From Chersky-840 sp036511675 (GTDB lineage Bacteria; Actinomycetota; Acidimicrobiia; Acidimicrobiales; UBA8190): a DNA stretch of 64,000 nt. The stretch spans positions 28,366-92,365 of the forward strand of contig DATCBU010000102.1 in NCBI GenBank assembly GCA_036511675.1, in the 5' to 3' direction. Of this stretch, positions 23,040 to 31,710 are shown one piece after another. The notes under the pieces were generated by a model. The model was not told the DNA's origin. It saw only the letters and a list, made by a program, of their open reading frames with translations, and did no database searches. The position numbers and the translations under genes are program-made. Every line of letters begins with the position of its first letter. The first letter of the stretch is position 1.

Positions 23040-24470
23040 ATGGACCGCTTGCTCCGGGAGGTCGAGGTCATCGAGGCATTCGGGGACCCCGCCGGCACCG
23101 AGGTCGCCTCCGTCGCCTTCGACAGCAGGCGGGTCGAGCCCGGGGCGCTGTTCTGTTGCATCCCCGGCGGCATCGGTGACGGGCACGATCATGCCGGCGA
23201 GGCTGTGGCACGCGGTGCCGTCGCCCTCCTGGTCGAGCGCCACCTGGATCTCGATGTCACCCAGGCCCTGGTGGCCCCCGGGGCGGCCCGCCCGGCCATG
23301 GCGCAATTGGCGTGCACCTTCTACGACCAACCGGCCCGGTCGCTGCTCAGCGTCGGGGTCACCGGGACCAACGGCAAGACCACGGTCACTCATCTCCTGG
23401 GCTCGATCTTCGAGGCCCACGGGTGGCCCACCACCGTGATCGGGACCCTCGACGGCACCCGCACCACACCGGAGTCCCCCGACCTGCAACGCCTGTTGGC
23501 CGAGGCGCGCGACACCGACCGGAAAGCCGTGGCCACGGAGGTGTCGTCACACGCGCTGGCCCAGGCGCGCGTGGACGGGATCCGCTTCGATGCCGCAGTC
23601 TTCACGAATCTTTCCCACGACCATCTGGACTACCACGGGACCATCGACGCCTACTTCGCCGTCAAGGCGTCGCTGTTCACCCCCGAGCGTGCCGCGCTGG
23701 CCGTGGTCAACCAGGACGACCCCTGGGGCCGGAAGATCCTCGAACGCGGCGACGTTCCCACCGTGGGTTTCTCGACAGCCGAGGTGAGCGCGCTGCACAG
23801 CAGCACCACCGACACCTCGTTCACGTGGCGGGGGCGGCGTGTCGAGCTGGCACTGAGCGGGTCGTTCCACGTGGCCAACGCCCTCGCCGCCGCCACCACC
23901 GCGGCAGCGCTCGGGGTGCCCGAGGACGTGATCGTCTCCGGTCTCCACCACGCCACTCCGATACCGGGACGCTTCGAGGTGCTTTCCACCGCCGCACCGT
24001 TCACCATCGCCGTCGACTACGCCCACACCCCCGAAGGCCTGCGGGTGGTGCTCGACAGTGCCCGGCAGTTGGCGGCGGGGCATCGCGTCCTGTGCGTGTT
24101 CGGCTGCGGAGGCGATCGCGACCGCGACAAGCGCCCGGCCATGGGTGCGGTGGCGGCTCGCTATGCCGACGTGGCCATCGTCACGTCGGACAACCCGAGG
24201 AACGAGGATCCCGAGGCCATCATCGGCGAGGTGGTGGCCGGCGTCCCGGCGGGGATGGAGGTGCTCGTTCGCACCGAGCGCGCCGATGCCATCGAGCTGG
24301 CGGTGGACCTGGCGGCTCCCGGCGACGTGGTGGTGGTGGCGGGGAAGGGACACGAACGCCACATCGAGAGGGCGGGGGTGCAGCTGCCCTTCGACGACCG
24401 GGAGGTGGCCGCCGCCGCCGTGGCCCGACGGCGCGCCACGGCGGGACCGGGCTCGGGGACCGCACTGTGA
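23040..24470 (+). CDS. murE: UDP-N-acetylmuramoyl-tripeptide synthase MurE (meso-DAP type)
   Basis: Adds meso-diaminopimelate to UDP-MurNAc-L-Ala-D-Glu. The 476-residue ATP-dependent ligase has the P-loop 'GVTGTNGKTTVTHLLG', the carbamylated lysine in 'YFAVKASLF', and 'SDNPRNEDP', whose DNPR motif specifies meso-DAP rather than lysine. This agrees with the DAP genes at 5-10 kb. ATG 23040 starts shortly after ftsI; an upstream in-frame ATG at 22986 would overlap ftsI. The stop overlaps mraY by 4 nt, so the murF gene usually found between them is absent. Confidence 0.95.
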   Translation: MDRLLREVEVIEAFGDPAGTEVASVAFDSRRVEPGALFCCIPGGIGDGHDHAGEAVARGAVALLVERHLDLDVTQALVAPGAARPAMAQLACTFYDQPARSLLSVGVTGTNGKTTVTHLLGSIFEAHGWPTTVIGTLDGTRTTPESPDLQRLLAEARDTDRKAVATEVSSHALAQARVDGIRFDAAVFTNLSHDHLDYHGTIDAYFAVKASLFTPERAALAVVNQDDPWGRKILERGDVPTVGFSTAEVSALHSSTTDTSFTWRGRRVELALSGSFHVANALAAATTAAALGVPEDVIVSGLHHATPIPGRFEVLSTAAPFTIAVDYAHTPEGLRVVLDSARQLAAGHRVLCVFGCGGDRDRDKRPAMGAVAARYADVAIVTSDNPRNEDPEAIIGEVVAGVPAGMEVLVRTERADAIELAVDLAAPGDVVVVAGKGHERHIERAGVQLPFDDREVAAAAVARRRATAGPGSGTAL

Positions 24471-25501
24471 TCAGCCTCATGACCTCGGGTGGGATCGCCC
24501 TGTGGGCGGCCGCCCTCGGCACCCCGTTGCTGATCCGCTGGTTGGCGAGTCGCCGCTTCGGGCAGCAGATCCGCGAGGACGGGCCGTTCATGCACCTGGC
24601 CAAGGCCGGCACCCCCACCATGGGAGGCATGGCCCTGATCGTGGCGGCTGGGGTCGGCTATCTGATGGGCCACGCCGGCACCCACGTCGCCTTCAGCCGG
24701 CCCGGCCTGCTCGTGATCGGGGTGACGGTGTGCGCGGGCGCGGTGGGGTTCCTCGACGACTGGATCAAGATCCGCCATCGCCGCAGCCTCGGGCTCAACA
24801 AGCGGGCCAAGCTTGCCTCGCAGATCGTGATCGCCCTGGGCTTCGCCCTGCTCGCCGAGCACTGGGCGGGGGTGAACACCCACCTGTCGTTCACACGGTG
24901 GAACTCCTTGGGCATCGAGCTCGGCCAAGTGGGGTGGATCGTGTGGGCGGTGGTGATCCTCGTGGGCACGGCCAACGCCGTGAACCTCACCGACGGGCTC
25001 GACGGCCTGGCGTCGGGCTCGGCCACCTTCTGTTTCGCCTGCCTGGCCGTGATCGGCTACTGGCAGTTCCGCCACTATTCGCTCTACCACGTGTCGTCGG
25101 CGCTGGACATGGCCCTCGCCTCGGTGGCTCTGGCCGGCGCCTGTCTGGGCTTTCTGTGGTGGAACGCGGCGCCGGCGCGGATCTTCATGGGAGACACGGG
25201 CTCGCTCGCCATCGGCTCGGGCGTGGCCGCGCTGTGCCTGCAGATGAATCTCCAGCTGCTGCTGCCGGTCATCGGGGGGCTCTTCGTCTTCGAGACGCTG
25301 TCGGTGGTGACCCAGGTGGTGAGCTTCCGGGTCTTCGGGCGACGGGTGTTCCGGATGGCGCCGATCCATCACCACTTCGAGCTGGTGGGTTGGCCCGAGA
25401 CCACGGTCATCGTGCGCTTCTGGATCATCGCCGGGCTCTTCGCCGCCCTCGGGCTGGGCGTGTTCTACGCCGACTTCTTGTCGGTCACGGGCCTGCACTG
25501 A
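24467..25501 (+). CDS. mraY: Phospho-N-acetylmuramoyl-pentapeptide-transferase MraY
   Basis: A 344-residue polytopic enzyme that moves phospho-MurNAc-pentapeptide to undecaprenyl phosphate, forming lipid I. About ten membrane helices are visible. Signature residues are 'KAGTPTMGG', 'FLDDWIKI' (Mg/catalytic Asp pair), 'NLTDGLDGLA', and the cytosolic 'MAPIHHHFELVGWPET'. The GTG start gives a GTGA overlap with murE. murD follows 10 nt after its stop. Confidence 0.96.
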   Translation: MISLMTSGGIALWAAALGTPLLIRWLASRRFGQQIREDGPFMHLAKAGTPTMGGMALIVAAGVGYLMGHAGTHVAFSRPGLLVIGVTVCAGAVGFLDDWIKIRHRRSLGLNKRAKLASQIVIALGFALLAEHWAGVNTHLSFTRWNSLGIELGQVGWIVWAVVILVGTANAVNLTDGLDGLASGSATFCFACLAVIGYWQFRHYSLYHVSSALDMALASVALAGACLGFLWWNAAPARIFMGDTGSLAIGSGVAALCLQMNLQLLLPVIGGLFVFETLSVVTQVVSFRVFGRRVFRMAPIHHHFELVGWPETTVIVRFWIIAGLFAALGLGVFYADFLSVTGLH

Positions 25502-25511
25502 GACGGGCCCC

Positions 25512-26858
25512 GTGACCGATCGCATCCTCGTCTACGGCCTCGGCGTGAGCGGTCTGGCCACCGCCACGCGGCTGTTGGTCGAAGGGGCCGAGGTCGTCGC
25601 CGTCGACGACGACGACGGGGAACGGCCGCGCCGGGTGGCGGAGGGGTTGGGTATCGAGCTGGTGGCCGCACCCGACCAACCGACGCTGGCCGCCCTGGCC
25701 CGCTCCGTTGACGAGATCGTCGTGAGCCCGGGGGTGCCCGCCTGTCACGCCGTGTTCGCCCTGGACGCGTCGGTTCCGGTCATCGGCGAGGTGGAGCTGG
25801 CCTGGCGCCGGGCGCGGTGCCCGCTGGTGGCCATCACCGGCACCAACGGCAAGACGACGGTGACCACCTTGGTCCAGGCCATGCTGGAATCCTCAGGGCT
25901 GCGGGCGGTGGCGGCCGGCAACATCGGTCTGCCGCTGCTCGAGGCCGTGGGTGGGGACGCCGAGGTGGTGGTGGCCGAGGTGTCGTCGTTCCAGTTGGCA
26001 CTCACGAGCACGTTCCGCCCCGCCGTGGGGGCGTGGGTGAACTTCTCCGCCGATCACCTGGACTGGCATGCCACCGTCGACGACTACCGCCAGGCCAAGG
26101 CCCGGCTGTGGGCCAACAGCGGCCCCGGTGACGTGGCCGTGGTGAACGTCGAAGACCCGGTGGTGCGCGCCGCCTCCGACGTGGCGCGTGTCCGGGGTGC
26201 CACGGTGCGCACGTTCGGGCTCTCCGCCGGGGACTACACCGTCGAGGGCGGCGCGCTGGTGGGGCCCGACGAGCTCGTCGTGGCCCGGGTCGAGGAGCTG
26301 GCCCGGGCCATGCCCCATGACGTGGTGGACGCGTTGTGCGCCGTGGCGACGGCGTCGGGGGCGGGGGCGAGCCCCGAGGGATGCCGGCGGGCCCTGCTCG
26401 GGTTTCGTGGGCTCCCCCACCGAGTGGAGCTGGTCGGCGAGGCTAGCGGGGTGCGCTTCTACGACGACTCCAAGGCGACCACGCCCGGTGCCGTGCTGGC
26501 CGCCGTCGCAGGCTGCGCTCCGGCGGTGCTGATCGCCGGGGGGCGCAACAAGGGTCTCGACCTGTCGGTGCTGTCGGCGGCGACCCCGCACCTGCGGGGC
26601 GTGGTGGCCATCGGGGAGGCGGCCGAGGAGGTGGCGGCGGTGTTCGCGGGGTCGGTGCCCCTGGCGCGGGGCCGGTCCATGGCCGCCGCGGTGGAGGCGG
26701 CGGCGGCCATGGCAAGTCCGGGCGATTCGGTGGTGCTGTCGCCGGCCTGCGCGTCATTCGACTGGTATCGGTCCTACGCGGAGCGCGGGGACGACTTCTC
26801 GCGCCGGGTGCGCGCCCTGCCGGGATTCACCCCCCCTGTCGAAGGAGTCTCTCGGTGA
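25512..26858 (+). CDS. murD: UDP-N-acetylmuramoyl-L-alanine:D-glutamate ligase MurD
   Basis: Adds D-glutamate to UDP-MurNAc-L-Ala. The 448-residue protein shows an N-terminal Rossmann domain ('LVYGLGVSGLATATRLL'), the ATP site 'ITGTNGKTTVTTLV', 'VVAEVSSFQL', 'NFSADHLDWH' and the C-terminal 'YDDSKATTPGAVLAAV'. A GTG at 25512 is the start. The end overlaps ftsW by 4 nt. Confidence 0.95.
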   Translation: MTDRILVYGLGVSGLATATRLLVEGAEVVAVDDDDGERPRRVAEGLGIELVAAPDQPTLAALARSVDEIVVSPGVPACHAVFALDASVPVIGEVELAWRRARCPLVAITGTNGKTTVTTLVQAMLESSGLRAVAAGNIGLPLLEAVGGDAEVVVAEVSSFQLALTSTFRPAVGAWVNFSADHLDWHATVDDYRQAKARLWANSGPGDVAVVNVEDPVVRAASDVARVRGATVRTFGLSAGDYTVEGGALVGPDELVVARVEELARAMPHDVVDALCAVATASGAGASPEGCRRALLGFRGLPHRVELVGEASGVRFYDDSKATTPGAVLAAVAGCAPAVLIAGGRNKGLDLSVLSAATPHLRGVVAIGEAAEEVAAVFAGSVPLARGRSMAAAVEAAAAMASPGDSVVLSPACASFDWYRSYAERGDDFSRRVRALPGFTPPVEGVSR

Positions 26859-28171
26859 GCCCCGCCGCCACGCCCGCGCCCGCGCCGCGCCCGCGTCGCG
26901 ACGGCGCACCCGCCGCCCATCTCCGCCTTGTCGAGGCCGAGGCCCGGCGATCGCGGGTCCCCGCGCCGGGCGTCGGACGCCGTGACCTCGTCTCGACGCG
27001 CACCGCGGTGCTGGGCGTCGTGGTGTCGCTGTGCGGCATCGGGCTCGTCATGGTGTTGTCCGCCTCGGCGTATACCTCGCTGCAGTACTACGGATCGGTA
27101 TGGACCATCTTCGAACGCCAACTGTTGTGGATGGGGTTCGGTGCCATCGCCTTCATCGGCACGCTTCGCATCCGGTACGACAAGTGGCGCCGGGTGCGCG
27201 TCGTGCTGCCCCTGCTGACCGTGGGCCTCCTCGTGGCCGTGCTCGTGCCCGGGATCGGCATCTTCGCCGGCGGCTCGAGCCGCTGGATCGGGGCGGGGCC
27301 CCTGCGCATCCAGCCCTCCGAGCTCATGAAGTTGGCCATGGCGGTCTTCGCCTCCGACCTTCTCGCCCGGCGCGCCGATCGTCTGGAGAAGCCGATCGCG
27401 GCCGTGGTCCCGCTCCTGGGCCTGCTGGCGGTGTCGGGTCTGCTGGTGCTGAAACAGCCCGACATGGGCACGGCCATGGTGCTCGCCTTCATCACCTTCG
27501 CCTTGCTCTATGCCGGGGGGGTGCCGCTGCGCCCCGTGCTCAAGGCGGTCGGGGCCACCGCCCTCATCGGGCTCATCGTGGGGTTGGCCGAGCCCTACCG
27601 CCGTGCCCGGCTGCTGTCGTTCCTCGATCCCTTCGCCCATGCCAAGGGCTCGGGCTACCAGGTGGTCCAGTCGCTGGTGGGGCTGGGCTCGGGTCATCTC
27701 TACGGGCTCGGCCTGGGAGGAGGCCGAGAGAAGTGGGGGCTCCTCCCCAACGCCCACACCGACTTCATCTTCTCGGTCATCGGCGAGGAGGGGGGCCTGC
27801 TGGGCGCGCTCATCGTGCTCTTTCTCTTCGGCGTCCTGGCGTGGTACGGGCTGCGGGCCGCCGTCCGTGCCCCGGACCGCTTCGGCGCCTTGCTGGCGGT
27901 GGCGGCCACGAGCTGGATCACGAGTCAGGCCGTCATCAACATCGGCGCCGTCATCGGCGTGCTCCCCGTCACGGGCATCCCGTTGCCCTTCGTCTCCTTC
28001 GGGGGCTCATCGCTCGTCATCACGCTGGTGGCGGCGGGAATCCTCGTCAACGTGGCGTCGCACGAGCGGCCTCCCGGTCTCAGCGTCCCGGCGGCCCCGT
28101 CGGTCCCGGGGGCCGCGAGCCGAGTCGTCCCCAAGGTCATCGACACACTGCGTCGCCGCGACCGCGGGTGA
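26855..28171 (+). CDS. ftsW: Septal SEDS-family glycosyltransferase FtsW
   Basis: A 438-residue polytopic SEDS protein that polymerises lipid II at the septum with FtsI. After a 45-residue Pro/Arg-rich cytoplasmic start come about ten membrane helices. Conserved stretches include 'GGSSRWIGAGPLRIQPSELMK', with the second half carrying the family W-I-x-x-G motif, 'QPDMGTAMV', 'LGLGGGREKWGLLPNAHTDF' and 'VTGIPLPFVSFGGSSLV'. Overlaps with murD and murG indicate coupled translation. RodA is the paralogous alternative, but position favours FtsW. Confidence 0.95.
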   Translation: MSPAATPAPAPRPRRDGAPAAHLRLVEAEARRSRVPAPGVGRRDLVSTRTAVLGVVVSLCGIGLVMVLSASAYTSLQYYGSVWTIFERQLLWMGFGAIAFIGTLRIRYDKWRRVRVVLPLLTVGLLVAVLVPGIGIFAGGSSRWIGAGPLRIQPSELMKLAMAVFASDLLARRADRLEKPIAAVVPLLGLLAVSGLLVLKQPDMGTAMVLAFITFALLYAGGVPLRPVLKAVGATALIGLIVGLAEPYRRARLLSFLDPFAHAKGSGYQVVQSLVGLGSGHLYGLGLGGGREKWGLLPNAHTDFIFSVIGEEGGLLGALIVLFLFGVLAWYGLRAAVRAPDRFGALLAVAATSWITSQAVINIGAVIGVLPVTGIPLPFVSFGGSSLVITLVAAGILVNVASHERPPGLSVPAAPSVPGAASRVVPKVIDTLRRRDRG

Positions 28172-29343
28172 GTACCCGGCGCTACGCGCTGGTGGCGGGG
28201 GGAGGGACCGGTGGTCATCTCGTCCCCGCCTTGGCCGTGGCTCGCGCCCTGGGTGCAGGACACGGCCCCGCGTCCGTCGAGCTGGTGGGGGCTCGTCGTG
28301 GCCTCGACGCCCGGCTCCTGGCGGGCCAGGGCGTTCCCGTGACACTGCTTCCGGGCCGGGGCATCGCCCGTCGTCTGGACGCCCGTTCGTTGGTGGCCAA
28401 CCTGGGTGCGGTGCTGGGCCTGGTGGCCGCCTTCATCGCCGCGGTGGTCGTCGTCGTCCGGCGCCGCCCCTCGGTGGTGGTGGCCATGGGCGGGTACGCG
28501 TCCGTGCCGACCGCCCTGGCGGCCGCCGTGGTGGGGATCCCGGTGGTGCTCGTGAACGTCGACGCCGTGCCGGGGGCGGCTAACCGTCTGGTGGGGCGTT
28601 TCGCACGCGCCGCCGCGGTGGCCTTCGAGGGCACGCCCCTGCCGCGCGCCGTCGTGACCGGTGCCCCGGTGCGCGACGGCATCGTGCAAGGCGCGCATCC
28701 CGATTCCGCCGCCCGCTCGGCGGCCCGCCAGGCGTTGGGGATCGCCGATCATCGGCTGGTGGTGGCGGCGGTCGGTGGTTCGCTGGGGTCGAAACGTCTG
28801 AACGAGGCCGTCTTGGAGCTGGCCGAGTTGTGGGCGCATCGTGCCGACGTGGCCCTGTACCACGTGGTGGGCCAACGTGATTGGGCGTGGGCCTCGGAGG
28901 CGGCGGGGCGGACGGCGTCGCGCGCCGACGGCGACGGGCTCTGCTACGTCCAGGTCGCCTATGAACAACGGATGGCGCTCTTCTACCAGGCGGCGGATGT
29001 CGTAGTCTCCCGGGCCGGTGCCAACACCGTGGCCGAGCTGGCCGTAATGGGCGTGCCGGCCATCCTGGTGCCGCTGCCGGGGGCGCCCGGTGACCACCAG
29101 CGCGCCAATGCCGAGGTCCTCGAGCGCGTCGGTGCTGCGGTGGTCGTGGCCGACCCGCAGTGCACCGGGCCCCGGTTGGCGACCGAGCTCGACACGTTGG
29201 CCTCGGACCTCGAGCGGCTGCGGGCCATGGGCGGTGCCGCCCGGCTCGTGGGTCGCCCCGATGCCGTGACGGCGGTGGCGGCACTGGCCCGATCCCATGC
29301 CCGCGCCCCCCGTGGTGGCGCCAGGAGGGCCCATGCCTCGTGA
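28168..29343 (+). CDS. murG: UDP-N-acetylglucosamine:lipid I transferase MurG, variant HEQN motif
   Basis: A 391-residue GT-B glycosyltransferase on the inner membrane face that adds GlcNAc to lipid I, forming lipid II. The N-terminal loop 'VAGGGTGGHLVPALAVA', the middle 'GGSLGSKRLNEAV' and the donor-binding 'SRAGANTVAELAVMGVPAIL' are canonical. At residues 129-132 the otherwise strongly conserved HEQN of 'HEQN-x-x-PG' reads VNVD, followed by normal AVPG. No second copy is seen in the window. The GTG start overlaps ftsW by 4 nt, and the 3' end overlaps murC by 11 nt. Confidence 0.93.
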   Translation: MSTRRYALVAGGGTGGHLVPALAVARALGAGHGPASVELVGARRGLDARLLAGQGVPVTLLPGRGIARRLDARSLVANLGAVLGLVAAFIAAVVVVVRRRPSVVVAMGGYASVPTALAAAVVGIPVVLVNVDAVPGAANRLVGRFARAAAVAFEGTPLPRAVVTGAPVRDGIVQGAHPDSAARSAARQALGIADHRLVVAAVGGSLGSKRLNEAVLELAELWAHRADVALYHVVGQRDWAWASEAAGRTASRADGDGLCYVQVAYEQRMALFYQAADVVVSRAGANTVAELAVMGVPAILVPLPGAPGDHQRANAEVLERVGAAVVVADPQCTGPRLATELDTLASDLERLRAMGGAARLVGRPDAVTAVAALARSHARAPRGGARRAHAS

Positions 29344-30745
29344 ACCCGGCCGCGTCCACGGCACCCCGGGGCGAAGTGAACCGCTCGACCTGTCGCGTCC
29401 GCGGCGCGTCCATGTGGTGGGGGCGGGTGGTGCGGGCATGAGCGCCATCGCCTCGGTGCTGGCCGCCATGGGCCACGTCGTCACGGGGAGCGACCTCAAG
29501 AACTCGACGGCCCTCGAGCGCCTGGCGGCGAGCGGGGTGAAGGTCTTCGTGGGACATGACGCCGACCACGTCGCCGGCGCCGAGGTGGTGGCGGTGTCCA
29601 CGGCCATCCCCGAGGCAAATCCCGAGCTCCAAGAGGCTCGGCGCCGGGGTCTCACGGTGGTGAGCAGGGCCGACGCACTGGCCGCCATCGCCGCCTGTCG
29701 CCGTTGCATCGCCGTGTCGGGTACCCACGGCAAGACCACCACGACCTCGATGTTGGCGTTGATCCTGATCGAGGCGGGATTGCATCCCAGCTTTCTCATC
29801 GGGGGCGACGTCAACGAAATCGGGACCAACGCCGTGTGGGACTCCGGCGATTGGCTGGTGCTCGAGGCCGACGAGAGCGACGGCACGTTCTTGCACCTCG
29901 TCCCCGATATCGCCGTGGTCACCAATGTCGAGGCGGACCACCTCGACTACTACGGGGACCTCGACCATCTTGTCGACGCCTTCGACCGGTTCCTGGCCTC
30001 GGGAGCGAGCGGGGCCGTGGTGGGTGCTGACGACGCCGTCGCCGCCCGCCTGGGCGCGGGGCGTGGCGCCGATCTCGTGGGGAGCACCCCGAATGCCACC
30101 CACCGAATCGAGGACATCGAGACGGGCGACGGCGTGTCGTTCGCGTTGCGGGTCGGCGGGGCCTTGCTCGGCCGCATCGCGCTCCCGGTGACCGGGGCCA
30201 ACATCGCTCGCAACGCCGCGGTGGCGGTGGTGGCAGCCCAACGCGCCGGGGTGCCCTTCGAGGCGGCCCAGCGGGCCCTGGCGCGCTTCGCCGGCGTGGC
30301 CCGGCGCTTCGAGTCGCGCGGTGAAGCGCAGGGGGTGCGCTTCGTCGACGACTACGCCCACCTGCCGACCGAGGTCGAGGCGGTGATCGCGGCCGCACGA
30401 GATACGGCGCCGGGTCGACTGGTGGTGGTGTTCCAGCCCCATCGCTACAGCCGCATCGCGGCGCTGGGTGAGCAGTTCGCCGAGGCCTTCACCGGAGCCG
30501 ACGTGGTTGTCATCACCGACGTATTCGCCGCCGGAGAGACGCCGCTCCCGGGCGTGACCGGGCGAGTCGTGGCCGACGCCGTGCACAGTGCCCATCCCAC
30601 CCTCGATGTCACCTACATCGCCGGCCGTGCCGAGCTGCAGGCTCACGTGGCCGGACTGCTCGCCCCCGGAGACCTCTGTCTCACCCTCGGGGCCGGCGAC
30701 CTGACGTCGCTTCCCGACGAGCTCCAGGCCACGACGCCGTGGTGA
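29333..30745 (+). CDS. murC: UDP-N-acetylmuramate:L-alanine ligase MurC
   Basis: Begins the peptide stem by adding L-alanine to UDP-MurNAc. The 470-residue protein has the N-terminal 'VHVVGAGGAGMSAIASVL', the P-loop 'VSGTHGKTTTTSML', 'LEADESDGTFL', 'NVEADHLDYYG' and 'VDDYAHLPTEVEAVI'. ATG 29333, with AGGAGGG three nt upstream, adds about 25 residues before the Rossmann fold; a later start is possible. The gene overlaps murG and murB. Confidence 0.95.
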   Translation: MPREPGRVHGTPGRSEPLDLSRPRRVHVVGAGGAGMSAIASVLAAMGHVVTGSDLKNSTALERLAASGVKVFVGHDADHVAGAEVVAVSTAIPEANPELQEARRRGLTVVSRADALAAIAACRRCIAVSGTHGKTTTTSMLALILIEAGLHPSFLIGGDVNEIGTNAVWDSGDWLVLEADESDGTFLHLVPDIAVVTNVEADHLDYYGDLDHLVDAFDRFLASGASGAVVGADDAVAARLGAGRGADLVGSTPNATHRIEDIETGDGVSFALRVGGALLGRIALPVTGANIARNAAVAVVAAQRAGVPFEAAQRALARFAGVARRFESRGEAQGVRFVDDYAHLPTEVEAVIAAARDTAPGRLVVVFQPHRYSRIAALGEQFAEAFTGADVVVITDVFAAGETPLPGVTGRVVADAVHSAHPTLDVTYIAGRAELQAHVAGLLAPGDLCLTLGAGDLTSLPDELQATTPW

Positions 30746-31710
30746 GCCCCGAGGTCTCTCGGCCGGCGGACTCGGACCGGGTCCTCGACACCATCGCCGA
30801 CACCCTCGGCGACCGGGCGCAGCGGGGCGCGCCGTTGGGGGAGCGCACCACCTACCGGGTGGGCGGAATCGCCGGCGTGCTCGTCCATGCCCACGGCGAG
30901 GACGACCTCGTCGCCGTGCAACACGCCCTCGTGGCGTCGGGAGCGGCCGTTCCCCTGTTGGTCCTGGGGGAGGGGTCGAACCTCCTCGTGGCCGACGCCG
31001 GCTTCCCCGGTCTCGTCGTCCGCCTCGGGGTCGGCTTCGACGGGGTCGAGATCGGGGAGACGACGGTGCGGGGCGGAGGCGGGGCCAAACTCCCCGTCGT
31101 CGCCCGCAAGTCGGCGGCGGCGGGTCTGCACGGGCTCGAGTGGGGAGTGGGGATACCGGGATCGGTGGGCGGAGCGCTGCGGATGAACGCCGGTGGCCAC
31201 GGCTCGGATATCGCCTCGGTGCTGGCCCGATGCCGCGTGTTCGACCTGATCACGGGGGAGGGCTTCGAAGCCCGTCCCTCGTCCCTGGCGCTCGGCTACC
31301 GGACATCGGGTGTCGGGCCTGCACAGGTGGTGGTGTGGGCCGACTTCTCCCTCCAGGCCGGGGACCGTGCCCGTGCCGAGCAGACCGTGGCAGAGATCGT
31401 GCGCTGGCGGCGGGAGAACCAGCCCGGCGGGTCCAACGCCGGTTCGGTCTTCGTGAACCCCGACGGCGATTCCGCCGGGCGCCTGGTGGAGTCCGCAGGA
31501 CTGAAGGGCATGCGCCTGGGATCCGCCCAGGTGTCGACCAAGCACGCCAACTTCATCCAGGCCGACAAGGGTGGCTCGGCCGACGACGTGTGGCGGCTGG
31601 TCGAGCACGTGCGGGCCGAGGTGCTGCGACGCACGGGCATCGACCTGGAGCCCGAGGTGCGCATGGCCGGGTTTCCCCCCGGAGGACCCTCGACCTCGGG
31701 TAGAGGGTGA
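30742..31710 (+). CDS. murB: UDP-N-acetylenolpyruvoylglucosamine reductase MurB
   Basis: An FAD enzyme of 322 residues that reduces UDP-GlcNAc-enolpyruvate to UDP-MurNAc. FAD-binding 'LVLGEGSNLLVADAGFPG' and 'GLEWGVGIPGSVGGALRMNAGG' are clear, with 'NAGSVFVNP' carrying the catalytic serine and 'KHANFIQADKGGSADDVWRL' near the C terminus. This is the type without the extra E. coli loop. GTG 30742 reproduces the GTGA overlap common in this cluster; GTG 30739 is equally readable. The end overlaps ftsQ. Confidence 0.95.
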   Translation: MSPEVSRPADSDRVLDTIADTLGDRAQRGAPLGERTTYRVGGIAGVLVHAHGEDDLVAVQHALVASGAAVPLLVLGEGSNLLVADAGFPGLVVRLGVGFDGVEIGETTVRGGGGAKLPVVARKSAAAGLHGLEWGVGIPGSVGGALRMNAGGHGSDIASVLARCRVFDLITGEGFEARPSSLALGYRTSGVGPAQVVVWADFSLQAGDRARAEQTVAEIVRWRRENQPGGSNAGSVFVNPDGDSAGRLVESAGLKGMRLGSAQVSTKHANFIQADKGGSADDVWRLVEHVRAEVLRRTGIDLEPEVRMAGFPPGGPSTSGRG

